Shown: in pieces, positions 1-9,011 of the stretch
Layout: each line of letters opens with the position of its first letter
How positions within the stretch are numbered: the stretch's first letter is position 1
DNA from: Tunturibacter empetritectus
GTDB lineage: Bacteria > Acidobacteriota > Terriglobia > Terriglobales > Acidobacteriaceae
NCBI RefSeq assembly: GCF_040358985.1
Contig: NZ_CP132933.1
Coordinates: forward strand, 50,911 to 114,910
DNA: 64,000 bases
Direction of reading: 5' to 3'
Program-made: the position numbers and the translations under genes
The notes under the pieces: model-generated
What the model saw: only the letters and a program-made list of their open reading frames with translations
The model's database searches: none
Told to the model about the DNA's origin: nothing

Positions 1-1227
1 AGCGCCGCCGGCGAGGGAGATCAGCAGCGCTTCGGTAAATAGCCCGCGCAGGATGCGCTTGCGGGTCGAGCCAAGCGCGAGACGCAGCGCGATTTCACGG
101 GAGCGGTCGGCAGCGCGCGCCGCGAACAGGCTGCCCAGATTGGCGCACGCTGCCAGCAGGATCAGTCCGGAAAGCAGCATCAGTCCCGTGACAAATGCCC
201 GCACCGCTGGACCAAAGGAAGTCAGGCCCTCCCGCGACAGCGCCGTGTCGTGGTGAACAATGTCTCTGGGATAAGTCTTTTCCAGGTATGCGTTCACGAC
301 ATCCACGTCGGCCACGGCCTGAGCTGGAGTCACTCTCGGCTTCAGGTGTCCCATCGCCTCAAAAACCCCATGTTCAGTCGCGCGTGTGTTGAGGCTCGGC
401 GCACCCATCTGTTCCTCGTTCACGAGGGGCATAAAGAAATCCGGCGCGATAAACATGATCGTTCCCTGGAACTTAGGCGGCGCCACGCCGATGATGGTGA
501 AAGGGTGCTTATCGAGTTGAACGGAGCGGCCCACCACTCCTGGATCGTCGTGGAACCGGTCGTGCCAATATGCGTAAGTGAGCACAATATACGGAGCGCT
601 GTTGGGGCCGTGCTCATCGGATGCGTGGAACAAACGGCCAAGGTAGGGTTGAATGCGCAGCACGTCGAAGTAATTGCCTGTCGCTGCAAAGCCGTTTGCG
701 GCAATCGGATCTTTGCCAGTATCGAATCCCACTCCCAGGACCATGTTGAAAGCGGACAGGTCCTCGAAGCTGTGGTTGCGATTGCGCAGGTCGATGTAGT
801 TGGGATACGACTGCCACGTGGGATTGTCCCCATAGTGAGTTCCGTAGAGGCTCTCCACCTGCAGCACATTCAGTGGCCGCAGAACCAGACCATCCATGAT
901 GCCGAACACAACGGCGTTTGCCCCAATTGCCAACGCCAGCGTCAAAACAGCGGCGATGGTGAAACCGGGAGATTTGCGCAACTGGCGCAGGGCAAAGCGG
1001 ACATCGGCGACGATCGACTCCAGCGTGGGCCATTGCCACACTTCGCGGCTCCGTTCCTCCACGACTGTTCGATTACCGAAGGCAAGGTGCGCTGCTTGTT
1101 TCGCTTCCTTCGGGCTCATGCCTTCGAGCATCAGTTGCTCGGTGCGCTCTTCCATGTGCAGGCGGATTTCTTCGGAGAGATCGTTGTAAATTTTGCGGCG
1201 GCGGAAGATCTGCGGAATCCAGTTCAT
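1..1227 (-). CDS. ADOP-type ABC transporter permease (MacB-like), 3' end cut by window edge
   Basis: The reading frame starts at an ATG at 1225-1227 and stays open for 409 codons to base 1, so the C-terminal half lies outside the window. The N-terminus (MNWIPQIFRRRKIYNDLSEE) has the 'EEIRLHMEERTEQL' helical region typical of acidobacterial duplicated orphan permeases. A 'DVRFALRQLRKSPGFT' stretch and a first membrane segment (about residues 90-110) follow, then a MacB-like periplasmic domain of about 230 residues and a second membrane segment near residue 360. The end of the visible part (SREIALRLALGSTRKRIL) is the usual FtsX-domain loop. Family members are inner-membrane permeases of MacB-type export or envelope systems; the substrate cannot be told. 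The gene lies 25 bp downstream of a PadR regulator on the same strand, the standard pairing for this family. Confidence 0.9.
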   Translation of the reverse strand, partial: MNWIPQIFRRRKIYNDLSEEIRLHMEERTEQLMLEGMSPKEAKQAAHLAFGNRTVVEERSREVWQWPTLESIVADVRFALRQLRKSPGFTIAAVLTLALAIGANAVVFGIMDGLVLRPLNVLQVESLYGTHYGDNPTWQSYPNYIDLRNRNHSFEDLSAFNMVLGVGFDTGKDPIAANGFAATGNYFDVLRIQPYLGRLFHASDEHGPNSAPYIVLTYAYWHDRFHDDPGVVGRSVQLDKHPFTIIGVAPPKFQGTIMFIAPDFFMPLVNEEQMGAPSLNTRATEHGVFEAMGHLKPRVTPAQAVADVDVVNAYLEKTYPRDIVHHDTALSREGLTSFGPAVRAFVTGLMLLSGLILLAACANLGSLFAARAADRSREIALRLALGSTRKRILRGLFTEALLISLAGGA

Positions 1228-1252
1228 TGGAAGCCTCTTTCAGATGGCCCCT

Positions 1253-1603
1253 TCAGCTTGTGGTGGCCTTGCCCGGGTTGAGAACCAGCGAGATGCCTTC
1301 AAACATGCGCTCAAAGCTAGATATCTGCTGTTCCAAGCGGCTCAGACCAGCATCAGTGATTCGATAGGTTCGGACGCGGCGATTGGTCGACGAGAGGCCC
1401 CACTCCGCCTTGACCAGCTTTACTTTCAGCAATCGCTGAAGCGCCGGATAGAGCGAGCCCTCTTCTACCTGAAGCAGGTTGTTGGATCGCTGCTGGATAT
1501 GCTGGACCAGCGCGTATCCATGGGCCGGCTGGCGGCGAAGCGACTCAAGGATCATCATCTCGAGCGCGCCGGGAAACAAATCGCGTGCATTGCTTTCTGT
1601 CAT
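1253..1603 (-). CDS. PadR-family transcriptional regulator
   Basis: A 116-residue protein with the PadR winged helix-turn-helix: 'LEMMILESLRRQPAHGYAL' (helices 1-2), 'EEGSLYPALQRLLK' (recognition helix), the 'RRVRTYRITDAGLSRLEQ' wing, and a short C-terminal dimerisation helix. Length and layout match the short PadR subfamily that precedes ADOP permease genes in Acidobacteriota. It is cotranscribed with, and probably represses, the permease operon downstream. The ligand is unknown. Confidence 0.93.
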   Translation of the reverse strand: MTESNARDLFPGALEMMILESLRRQPAHGYALVQHIQQRSNNLLQVEEGSLYPALQRLLKVKLVKAEWGLSSTNRRVRTYRITDAGLSRLEQQISSFERMFEGISLVLNPGKATTS

Positions 1604-1929
1604 AGGCTTGTTCGCTACATGCCTAGACTAAACAAGTATTGAAGGATTGTCAAGACGGAATTCGATCGCCCTCTTCCGGGAACCACTCACTGGGTGAATT
1701 GTTGCTTACAGGACAAGGCACTCATTGAGTGGCCCAGCGATTTGGCGCGAACCGAGAATCACTTCCGGCGGCGACATGCCCTGCGGTTCTCTTCTGTATT
1801 GCAGAGATCTGCCCCGTTCCATCCATGGTGTTGGCGTGGTGCTCCGAGGGTTGGCATCAAACCTCCCGAGATGGGTCTTATCGACTACAATCAACGCCAC
1901 ATGGTCAAAAGCCAAGTGTCGCCTGCATC
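1604..1929. other. Intergenic region, no gene seen
   Basis: About 325 bp between the divergent PadR gene and the AraC-type gene. Reading frames cross it, but none has a recognisable domain, and the in-frame extension upstream of the AraC start does not look like protein. It presumably holds the promoters of both flanking genes; no clear -35/-10 pair stands out. Confidence 0.5.
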
Positions 1930-2733
1930 ATGATCTTTTTCGAGCAAGCTCCAACTCCGCTCTTGCGCCCTTGGGTAAAGTCGCTGTGGTATTGCAACGC
2001 ACAAAGGATGCCCTGTCGACGAGAGCGAGTTTTGCCTAACGGGTGTGCGCAAATTGTAATCAGCCTATCGAGTCATGATCTCAATTACGGCGAGATTGAT
2101 GGAAGCGCGAGTGAGAAGCACTCTCGAGCAGTCGTGATGGGAGTACGTGATCAATTTCAGATTATCGATACGGCTGGTGTCGAGGAACTGGCAGGAATAG
2201 TGATCCGCCCGGGAGGGTTTACCGGACTGTTCAATGAGCGCGCGGACTTGCTCTTTCGCCAATCAGCCGCGCTAGAGGACGTTTGGCGTGGCACACAAGT
2301 CGCCGCTGATGTGTCAAATTTGCAAACCCCGATTCAGAAACTACGGCATCTGGACGAAGAGTTAAGCCGTCTGGTTCAAGCTAGATCGCACCGGTCTGAG
2401 ATCGCGAATTATGCCGTGCACCTATTTCGGAATAAGGGCCTGAGCGTTTCCAAATGCGCTCATTCGATCGGCATAAGCGAACGTTGGCTGTCTCAAATAT
2501 TTCGCGAAGAGGTTGGGATTGCCCCCCGGTTGTGGTGCCGCATTCAACGATTTCAAGATATTACTCGCTCCCTGCGCGACGGAACCAAGGTCCCTTTGGC
2601 GGACCTAGCCTCAAGTTGTGGGTACTACGACCAGTCACACTTTGCGAACGATTTTCGAGCCTTTGCGGGTCTCGATGCGACAGCTTATGCGGCGCAGACA
2701 GGTCGCTGTCAGAACCATATCTCGGAGAGCTGA
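1930..2733 (+). CDS. AraC-family transcriptional regulator
   Basis: A 267-residue protein from the ATG at 1930 (MIFFEQAPTPLLRPWVKSLW). A longer in-frame start at 1729 is rejected because the family's N-terminal domain begins at about residue 5 of the shorter form. The N-terminal part (LRPWVKSLWYC ... RVLPNGCAQIVISL ... GVRDQFQIIDT ... GIVIRPGGF) is the DUF6597/AraC-associated sensor domain. The C-terminal 100 residues hold two helix-turn-helix units (LSVSKCAHSIGISERWLSQIF and PLADLASSCGYYDQSHFAND). It should be a DNA-binding activator or repressor. The target is unknown; the downstream DUF4386 membrane protein gene is the nearest candidate. Confidence 0.88.
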   Translation: MIFFEQAPTPLLRPWVKSLWYCNAQRMPCRRERVLPNGCAQIVISLSSHDLNYGEIDGSASEKHSRAVVMGVRDQFQIIDTAGVEELAGIVIRPGGFTGLFNERADLLFRQSAALEDVWRGTQVAADVSNLQTPIQKLRHLDEELSRLVQARSHRSEIANYAVHLFRNKGLSVSKCAHSIGISERWLSQIFREEVGIAPRLWCRIQRFQDITRSLRDGTKVPLADLASSCGYYDQSHFANDFRAFAGLDATAYAAQTGRCQNHISES

Positions 2734-2941
2734 GTTCCGATTTGTCCAAGACATCGAAGCGTTTGCCATGCAGAATTGCCGCTAGGGACATTGCGGCGCG
2801 CCGCCTGTAGATCCGACTTTGTTCAGTGCTTCACGATTCAAGGCTGAACGAGAATGGCTCTCGCTGTCGCGTGCGATCTGACGGATCGCGGGTAAACCAG
2901 ATATTGCACCCCGCAGCTCAACCGCGAATCGAGAGGAACGT

Positions 2942-3688
2942 ATGAACCGAGAGATTGCCGCGAACGATGTGACCGCACAATATTCCCCGCTTCTCCAGGC
3001 CAGAATCGGCGGTTTCCTTTATCTTCTGATTATCCTTGGGGGCTTGTTTGCCCCATTTGCTGTTGCCCCGTCCGGAATGATGCTTGGAGAGCCATCGCTC
3101 CAGACTTTGGCCAAGATTCAGCACTCCATCCTCTCATATGAATTTGGAGGTGTCGCACAGTTAGTCGTATATGCATGCGACGTTAGTCTGGCGCTGGTCT
3201 TCTACGAGTTGCTCAAGCCCGTCAGCAAGAAGATAGCCCTACTTGCCGCGTATTTCAGGCTTACCTTTGCAGCCATAGCGAGTGCAAATATAATCAATCA
3301 CTTTGTAGTGTCGATCATCCTGGGCGGCTCGCACTCTCTTGACGAATTCAGCCCCGGCCAATTGCAAGCTCTCGCGATCACCTTGCTGAAGATGCGCACT
3401 CTCGGCTTTGATATCGCGCTGTTCTTTTTCGGCCTCCATTGCGCAATTGTCGGGTACCTACTTTACCGATCTACCTACTTCCCCCGAATTCTGGGGATAG
3501 CACTGGCGATCGGTGGGCTGGGTTACGTCGCCAACATTTTCGTCAGGGTCATTCCAATCCTCGCCGAGCTTCATCTGTTTCCCTACATTATGTTTCCTGC
3601 GGGAATCGCGGAAATGGCTTTGACCCTTTGGCTGCTGGTCCGAGGACTAAACGTCGTCAGATGGAGTGAGCGGACGAACGCACTGTGA
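2942..3688 (+). CDS. DUF4386 family membrane protein
   Basis: A 248-residue integral membrane protein. After a short cytoplasmic N-terminus come hydrophobic segments near residues 25-45 (GGFLYLLIILGGLFAPFAV), 70-95, 100-125, 150-175, 180-205 and 215-235. The pattern, including 'ARIGGFLYLL' at the start and a GGSHSL loop in the middle, matches the DUF4386 family, whose function is unknown. The ATG at 2942 is preceded by a GAGAGGAACGT ribosome-binding region. It stands alone downstream of the AraC regulator. Confidence 0.8.
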   Translation: MNREIAANDVTAQYSPLLQARIGGFLYLLIILGGLFAPFAVAPSGMMLGEPSLQTLAKIQHSILSYEFGGVAQLVVYACDVSLALVFYELLKPVSKKIALLAAYFRLTFAAIASANIINHFVVSIILGGSHSLDEFSPGQLQALAITLLKMRTLGFDIALFFFGLHCAIVGYLLYRSTYFPRILGIALAIGGLGYVANIFVRVIPILAELHLFPYIMFPAGIAEMALTLWLLVRGLNVVRWSERTNAL

Positions 3689-3908
3689 TTCCAAATAGGT
3701 TAGGAATTCATAGCGACGACCCTCCGGAAGTAATACTCAATTGACGCATTCAGGGCTAGTCACTCATCCACTCGAAACAGGTCGTCAAGTGACTCGACGA
3801 TTCGCCATCTGCATTCCGAGCACGAAAACTGCGCAGGTGCACCGGTCGTAGTCGAATCTTTCCGCGCGTCACAGAATCTAACAACCCGAGCGGCAAGGGA
3901 GATAATGC

Positions 3909-4640
3909 ATGGCAAAGGTTGTTCTGGTAACGGGCGCTAACAAGGGCATTGGGTTTGAGGTTTCGCGGGCGCTTGGCAAAGCCGGCTTTATTGTGTTGTT
4001 AGGCGCACGCGACGCCGTCCGTGGCGAAGAGGCAGCGGCAAAGCTGCGAGCCGAAGCGCTGGACGTTCGATTCGTGCATGCCGATCTGGAGCGTGCACAC
4101 GAAACCGCGACTGCGCTCGCCGAGAAGATTGCGAAGGAGTTTGGCCACCTGGATGTGCTGGTCAACAACGCTGGCGTTGCCGACATGACCGGGGCCGATG
4201 CGCCTGCCAGTACGGCCTCGATCGACGCGATCAAGGGCATTTTCAACACGAACTTCTTCGGCACGGTGCAGTTCACGCAGCCGTTGCTGCCACTACTGAA
4301 GGCAGCGCCCGCAGCACGCATCGTGAACGTCTCCAGCGGTCTGGGTTCTCTCGAGATCAACACCAACTCAGATTCGCCGTTCTACGGTGTGAAGCCGCTC
4401 GGTTATAACGCCTCAAAGGCAGCGCTTAACATGTTCACCGTGAACCTGGCGTGGGAACTACGGGACACGAAGGCGAAGGTCAACTCGGTTTGCCCCGGCT
4501 ACGTCGCCACGGACCTGAACAACCACAGCGGTCCGGGGACGGCAGCCGACGGTGCCATCGCGATAGTGAACTACGCGCAGATCGGCGAAGAGGGCCCGAC
4601 CGCGGGTTTCTTCCACAAGGACGGCGCTTACGATTGGTAG
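3909..4640 (+). CDS. SDR family oxidoreductase
   Basis: A 243-residue classical short-chain dehydrogenase/reductase. Visible are the cofactor-binding glycine motif TGANKGIG (residues 8-15), the NNAG motif (VLVNNAGVAD), the catalytic serine in 'NVSSGLGS', the YxxxK pair (GYNASKAAL) and 'SVCPGYVATDL' after it. The carbonyl-reductase-like 'GANKGIGFEVSRALG' start and the loop before the catalytic tyrosine recall plant/fungal SDRs of the CBR1 type, which reduce small ketones, quinones or aldehydes with NADPH. The start ATG at 3909 follows AAGGGAGATAATGC. No operon partner is evident; the HxlR regulator gene converges on it. Confidence 0.9.
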   Translation: MAKVVLVTGANKGIGFEVSRALGKAGFIVLLGARDAVRGEEAAAKLRAEALDVRFVHADLERAHETATALAEKIAKEFGHLDVLVNNAGVADMTGADAPASTASIDAIKGIFNTNFFGTVQFTQPLLPLLKAAPAARIVNVSSGLGSLEINTNSDSPFYGVKPLGYNASKAALNMFTVNLAWELRDTKAKVNSVCPGYVATDLNNHSGPGTAADGAIAIVNYAQIGEEGPTAGFFHKDGAYDW

Positions 4641-4819
4641 TTTGCGATTGTTTCCGAAACAACGAATGGGCATCGTGAGCGGTTGTCATTGAGTGCATCG
4701 GCGATTTACCACCAAGCGACATGGACTCGACAAATCATAACTCTCCGAAGTTCACCGAATGTGTCTCGCGGGAGCTTGCCTCTTCCCAGAGAGGTCAACC
4801 ATGGGATTTTCGACTGGTG

Positions 4820-5191
4820 TCACTTGGCCGAGGTTTTCCGAACGGGTGCATTGACCCGAACGAGGAAACGATCACCCCATTTCTGCATCGCTTGAATCAG
4901 TTCACGAAGCGATTCCCCGGCAGGTGACAGCGAGTACTCCACCTTCGGTGGAACGACTGGATAGACCTCACGGACTATTACCTCATCGCGCTCCAGTTCT
5001 CGAAGCTGGGCGGTGAGGATGCGGGGGCTCAGGTTCGGCTTCAGCTTCTGAAGCTGATTGAAGCGCAGCGTCCCATGTTGCATAAGGTGGTGGAGAATGA
5101 GCCCCTTCCACTTTCCCCCGACCACTTCTAAACAGGCCTCGACGCCGCAGCCGGTTTCCAGTTCGTATTCTTTGAAACGACGCTTCGTCAC
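4820..5191 (-). CDS. HxlR-family transcriptional regulator
   Basis: A 123-residue winged helix-turn-helix protein. The HxlR signature is clear: a cysteine near the N-terminus (TGCGVEACLEVVGGKWKGLI), 'ILHHLMQHGTLRFNQLQ', 'SPRILTAQLRELERDEVI' and 'PPKVEYSLSPAGESL'. HxlR/YodB proteins sense thiol-reactive compounds through the N-terminal cysteine. The gene is divergent from a quinone reductase gene (5323), the standard arrangement, so it very likely represses that gene and itself. Confidence 0.93.
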   Translation of the reverse strand: MTKRRFKEYELETGCGVEACLEVVGGKWKGLILHHLMQHGTLRFNQLQKLKPNLSPRILTAQLRELERDEVIVREVYPVVPPKVEYSLSPAGESLRELIQAMQKWGDRFLVRVNAPVRKTSAK

Positions 5192-5322
5192 CGGCTGCTC
5201 CTCACTACACTATCTTTTTTGATAGTACATCACATATTTGTAAGTACCATTATTTCTGCATCTTAGAAGCCTCAGTCTTCATCTCTTTAGGGAGTCAGGA
5301 TGTACCACCCAGAGGAAGCCAA
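5192..5322. promoter_or_regulatory. Divergent HxlR / quinone reductase promoter region
   Basis: AT-rich spacer between the divergent genes. Around 5220-5250 it contains an imperfect dyad with GTAC half-sites (TAGTACATCACA then TTTGTAAGTACC), the size and A/T-rich character expected of an HxlR/YodB operator. Assignment to this regulator is inferred from position. Confidence 0.4.
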
Positions 5323-6111
5323 ATGCAGAAGACTGTTTTGCTGATCCATGCTCACCCAGAGCCTACGTCCCTAACACGCACGCTCGTGGAAGCCGCCAAG
5401 ACAAGCTTGCTTGCGTCTGGACATCGCGTTCTCGAAAGCGATCTATACGCGATGAACTGGAAAGCGGTCTTCGATGCGGCTGACTTTCCTCAGCGAGTGA
5501 ACGAGGACCGACTGTGCTTCGTCAGCGAATCCGGGAACGCATATGCGAAGCGCGCGCAAACTCAGGACGTGGAGGACGAACAGGCCAAGCTGCGCCAGGC
5601 AGACGCTATCGTCTTTCAATTTCCGATATGGTGGTTCAGCTTTCCGGCGATCCTGAAAGGCTGGGTTGACCGCGTCTTTGCGTACGGGTTGGCCTACGGA
5701 TACAAGGATGCTGGGAATCAACACCGCTATGGAGAAGGCGGCTTTGCGGGCAAACGGGCACTGCTCTCCGTCACAGTTGGTGGTCCTTTTGAGGATTATG
5801 GTGCGCGCGGTATCAACGGTTCGCTAGAGCAGATCCTCTTTCCCATCACTCACGGAACCTTGTTCTTCTCCGGCATGGAAGTGCTGCCCACATTTGCCGT
5901 CTATGGCACCGGTCGTCTTAGCGAAGCAGAGACCGGGCTCGCTATAGAGGGACTGAACAATCGGCTCGATGGATTGTTCACCGATGCACCGATACCGTTT
6001 CGTGCCCAAAACAGCGGGGATTACCAGGATAAACATCAGCTTGCGGCGGAGATAGCTCCCGGACGAACCGGTATTGTTGCCCATCACGCAGAACCTGATC
6101 TCTTTGTTTGA
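5323..6111 (+). CDS. NAD(P)H dehydrogenase (quinone), NQO1/MdaB flavodoxin-like family
   Basis: A 262-residue flavodoxin-fold protein. 'VLLIHAHPEPTSLTRTLV' (residues 5-22) is the FMN/FAD phosphate-binding start, followed by 'VLESDLYAMNWKAVFDAADF', 'ADAIVFQFPIWWFSFPAILK' and 'WVDRVFAYGLAYGY', all diagnostic of NQO1/YwrO-type reductases. These catalyse two-electron reduction of quinones or nitroaromatics with NAD(P)H, avoiding semiquinone radicals. The last 50 residues are variable. It is divergent from the HxlR regulator that probably controls it, so the pair looks like a quinone/electrophile detoxification unit. Confidence 0.92.
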   Translation: MQKTVLLIHAHPEPTSLTRTLVEAAKTSLLASGHRVLESDLYAMNWKAVFDAADFPQRVNEDRLCFVSESGNAYAKRAQTQDVEDEQAKLRQADAIVFQFPIWWFSFPAILKGWVDRVFAYGLAYGYKDAGNQHRYGEGGFAGKRALLSVTVGGPFEDYGARGINGSLEQILFPITHGTLFFSGMEVLPTFAVYGTGRLSEAETGLAIEGLNNRLDGLFTDAPIPFRAQNSGDYQDKHQLAAEIAPGRTGIVAHHAEPDLFV

Positions 6112-6320
6112 GGTTCACACTGCATCTGAATCGGTCATCTTGTTTACTTGAGGCGCAGAGCAGAGCTAACGGGATCACGTGTCGGTCCCACCTCGATAGG
6201 TAAGTGAGGCCTTATTGTTTTTACGAAGCACGGGCGATGGTGGAAACTCAAATGGCGAGAGCAGGCCGAGTCACTCAACCACTATTACAAAGCATCGATG
6301 AGCGTTTTGGCGATTCATCA

Positions 6321-8195
6321 CTACCTGCTCATCGGTTGCAGAATTTCAGCGATCCGATCCGGGGTATTCGGAATACGCTCTAGCACGGGATGCCTTTGCC
6401 CACCGTGATAGTCAAGACGCAGGTCCGAGATTACGCCAGTATTGTCAACCTTGAAGTCGATGGGCGTCGTCGTTGTTTTCGCGGCATCGATTGCCTGCTG
6501 CAGAGTTGCGCGCGCGAATGGTTGGCCGTTCACCGCAAGTATTTTCATCCCAGGGCCGAAACCTGCCTGATACGCGATTTCGCCCATCAAGACATCCGAG
6601 ATCACGCCGTCCGCTCCGATGCTCATGGCAAGGGAATACCGAAAGTCATCGTCAGCGCCTTCTTTGTAGACAAGCTTGTAGCCGGCTCCTGCGATGCCTT
6701 GAAGCGGAGCTTTGGACAGGGCATGAAGGCGTTCGCTGAGGAAGCCTGCCCAGTCGTTCGGAACTACCTGATTCAAGCAAGCTACGATGTCGTGGAATGA
6801 GTACGGGACGACGTTGGGGCCGGTATCTCCACCGAGACCATAGAAGAGAGCCGCAAAGTCGTTAAGTGACTTCTTCCCGTTCGACTTGTTGCGGAGAGTC
6901 ACATCGACATCGAGCCATATCAAATTCCCTTCGCTATAGAAATCGAAGCCGCCCAGACGCCAGTTGTCGTAACTGGAATCCTCACTGCTCCAGAGCTGGT
7001 AGGCCATCGTGTCAACGTCGTCAAGATCCCTCCACCGCATACCTGGACGACGATCGTAGTAGGCAGCTCTCGATGCCAGAGCATCCAAATATTCTTCCTT
7101 GCTCGCGCTGCCTGTTCTTACGGTCATCACGTTGGAAAGATAATCCGTCAGCCCCTCGTATACCCACATTCCGCTCGTAATCACAGGAGTTTGAAAGTTG
7201 GGTGTGGCGAGTCCTTCGGGGCGCCGATATTTGCCATTCCAGCTATGGAGAAAATCGTGGATCGTGTAATTCGCGAAAAGCTTCTGTCTTTTCTCGTTAC
7301 GGAAAAAATTGGCCCGACGACGATTGTCCAGGGATTGCAGGTGATCGATCGCAGCACCCGAGATGTTGTTCGAAAGCGTTATGAGAAAGCGATATTCGTC
7401 ATAGTGATGGCTACGAAATAGTAGCCCGGTCTGGCGAATCGTCTGGCTCAATTCATCAATTCGCGCTTGAGGGACTTCGAGATCTTCCGGGTGATCCGCT
7501 ACTATGTCGAGGTAGTGCTTGGGTGAAACTTCGGGGGCAAGTGCGATTTCTCGGAAGTAGCGTCCCGCAATCATCGGGGAATCTACCAGTTGTTCGAGCG
7601 ATACGGGCTGAAAGTTTACGACCGAACTAGTCGGCTCCATTGCGCTCGCCAGAGTCTTAAGCGAGGTGGCCGTATGCCAACCGTTTGGCAAGACGACTGT
7701 CGGCGTGACGGTGAAATTGGTGACTTGCGTATCGCGTCCGCTGTAGGGGTAAAGGACGACAGTGTTCCAGTCCAACACCGCGAGGTTTGCATCTGAAGAT
7801 GCGAGGGTGCCCCCACCCTTGTCCGATGTAATGAAGTCGAATCTGACTTCGATGGAGCGGACTCCATTCGGTATGGTCACATGGTAGAGATATAGGTCGA
7901 GGGGATCACGCTTCCAGGAGAGAGCCTCGCCCGCAGCTCCACTGCCATCAAAGGTTCTAATGAATAGGCCGACCTGCTGCGTGAGGGGAGCGGGCTCATG
8001 CTCGTTGCGTATCCATTCTGGAAAAGCGAGAGTCAATGGACCGTTTTGTACGGGAACAATTTCGGTCGCATGAAGCAACTTCCGAGGAGCGTCGCGCAGG
8101 TCCACAGAAAGACTTAGCGGCAATTGGGCCCACGACTGGCAGGCGATCACCACGAGCAATGATAGAAACAACGACCTAAGACGCACAAGAAACAT
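6321..8195 (-). CDS. M61 (glycyl aminopeptidase) family protein with PDZ domain, altered zinc motif
   Basis: A 624-residue exported protein from the ATG at 8193-8195, preceded by GAGGAG; a GTG four codons earlier is less likely. A signal peptide (MFLVRLRSLFLSLLVVIA) is followed by the M61 N-terminal beta domain, the catalytic region (about residues 300-400) and a C-terminal PDZ domain near 510-600 (GADGVISDVLMG ... GFGPGMKILAVNGQ). The M61 context is clear (SWNGKYRRPEGL; MWVYEGLTDYLS), but the zinc motif reads HDFLH instead of HExxH. The general-base glutamate is an aspartate, encoded by GAT (complement of 7254-7256). Activity may be weakened or lost. Confidence 0.85.
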   Translation of the reverse strand: MFLVRLRSLFLSLLVVIACQSWAQLPLSLSVDLRDAPRKLLHATEIVPVQNGPLTLAFPEWIRNEHEPAPLTQQVGLFIRTFDGSGAAGEALSWKRDPLDLYLYHVTIPNGVRSIEVRFDFITSDKGGGTLASSDANLAVLDWNTVVLYPYSGRDTQVTNFTVTPTVVLPNGWHTATSLKTLASAMEPTSSVVNFQPVSLEQLVDSPMIAGRYFREIALAPEVSPKHYLDIVADHPEDLEVPQARIDELSQTIRQTGLLFRSHHYDEYRFLITLSNNISGAAIDHLQSLDNRRRANFFRNEKRQKLFANYTIHDFLHSWNGKYRRPEGLATPNFQTPVITSGMWVYEGLTDYLSNVMTVRTGSASKEEYLDALASRAAYYDRRPGMRWRDLDDVDTMAYQLWSSEDSSYDNWRLGGFDFYSEGNLIWLDVDVTLRNKSNGKKSLNDFAALFYGLGGDTGPNVVPYSFHDIVACLNQVVPNDWAGFLSERLHALSKAPLQGIAGAGYKLVYKEGADDDFRYSLAMSIGADGVISDVLMGEIAYQAGFGPGMKILAVNGQPFARATLQQAIDAAKTTTTPIDFKVDNTGVISDLRLDYHGGQRHPVLERIPNTPDRIAEILQPMSR

Positions 8196-8235
8196 GAAAC
8201 TCCTCACGAGTGAATTGGTCTGCTGACAACATCGG

Positions 8236-8955
8236 TCAATCTACCTTCTTCCACAAGGTGTCACTGTCTTCATACCGCACGACAAAGCCGTTCACTTTAC
8301 CTGCCGCGTCTCGCAGAAAGACCTTGCGCACGCGAGGAATACCCGGCGAAAACAGTATGTCGCGTGTCTCAGCCCTCAGTTCAGTTTCTGGGCCATCTGG
8401 ACGCTTTGCGAGAATATGATCACCGTCTCGGCGAATCGTGTAGGTGACTGAATCTGAATGATAGGTGCCCGCAAGCTCGTCAATTTGGGCTTGTGAGAGC
8501 TGGATAGATGGCGGGTCGGAAGGTACATTTGTGATGTGGAGTACGCGTAGCTTCCAGGCGCCGTTCAAACGCTGCCATGTCTCTGTGAAGATGTACCGGA
8601 CCTTGCTCTCGTCTGTATCTTCGTGGAGAACGACAGCCGTATCACCCGCGCGAGTCAGCGTGTAAGTCTGTATTTGTAGTGGCTTAGAGGTCATTGGCAC
8701 TAACTGCCGAAGAAAGACGTCTAGGTATGTAACGCCACCTTCCTCGTCGAGATAAAAGAAATCAGGTGCCGCAAATGTCTGCCACGCTGCGCGATTCGCC
8801 GTATGAACTGCCTTGAGCAAAATCTCATCACTCTTACGCAGTTGTGTTGCCAGATGTTGGTCAGGTCCGATCGTCTGTGAGGCATGTGAGCTTGAGGGTA
8901 CAAATGAAACAGTCGCGGACACAATGGCAAGCAGGGACGAGCGAAGCGAGGACAT
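8236..8955 (-). CDS. Secreted DUF4440/NTF2-like protein
   Basis: A 239-residue protein from the ATG at 8953-8955 (MSSLRSSLLAIVSATVSF), which begins with a signal peptide; a longer GTG start upstream would bury the signal and is rejected. The mature part begins with a cone-shaped NTF2-like domain (RKSDEILLKAVHTANRAAW ... FAAPDFFYLDEEG ... WQRLNGAWKLRVLHITN). A second beta-rich segment (IDELAGTYHSDSVTYTIRRD ... FVVRYEDSDTLWKKVD) resembles the DUF3471/lipocalin-like tails of beta-lactamase-related proteins. Function unknown. It lies between the M61 gene (40 bp downstream) and another membrane-anchored protein, all on the same strand. Confidence 0.72.
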   Translation of the reverse strand: MSSLRSSLLAIVSATVSFVPSSSHASQTIGPDQHLATQLRKSDEILLKAVHTANRAAWQTFAAPDFFYLDEEGGVTYLDVFLRQLVPMTSKPLQIQTYTLTRAGDTAVVLHEDTDESKVRYIFTETWQRLNGAWKLRVLHITNVPSDPPSIQLSQAQIDELAGTYHSDSVTYTIRRDGDHILAKRPDGPETELRAETRDILFSPGIPRVRKVFLRDAAGKVNGFVVRYEDSDTLWKKVD

Positions 8956-9011
8956 ATTAAATACCTTTACACCAAATGAAACGCCCGAGCCGTTACACAT
9001 GCTCACCACAG

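Noticed and set aside
250..1281. Long open frame on the plus strand (343 codons)
   Set aside because: It is antisense to the ADOP permease, whose minus-strand protein is clearly recognisable over the whole stretch.
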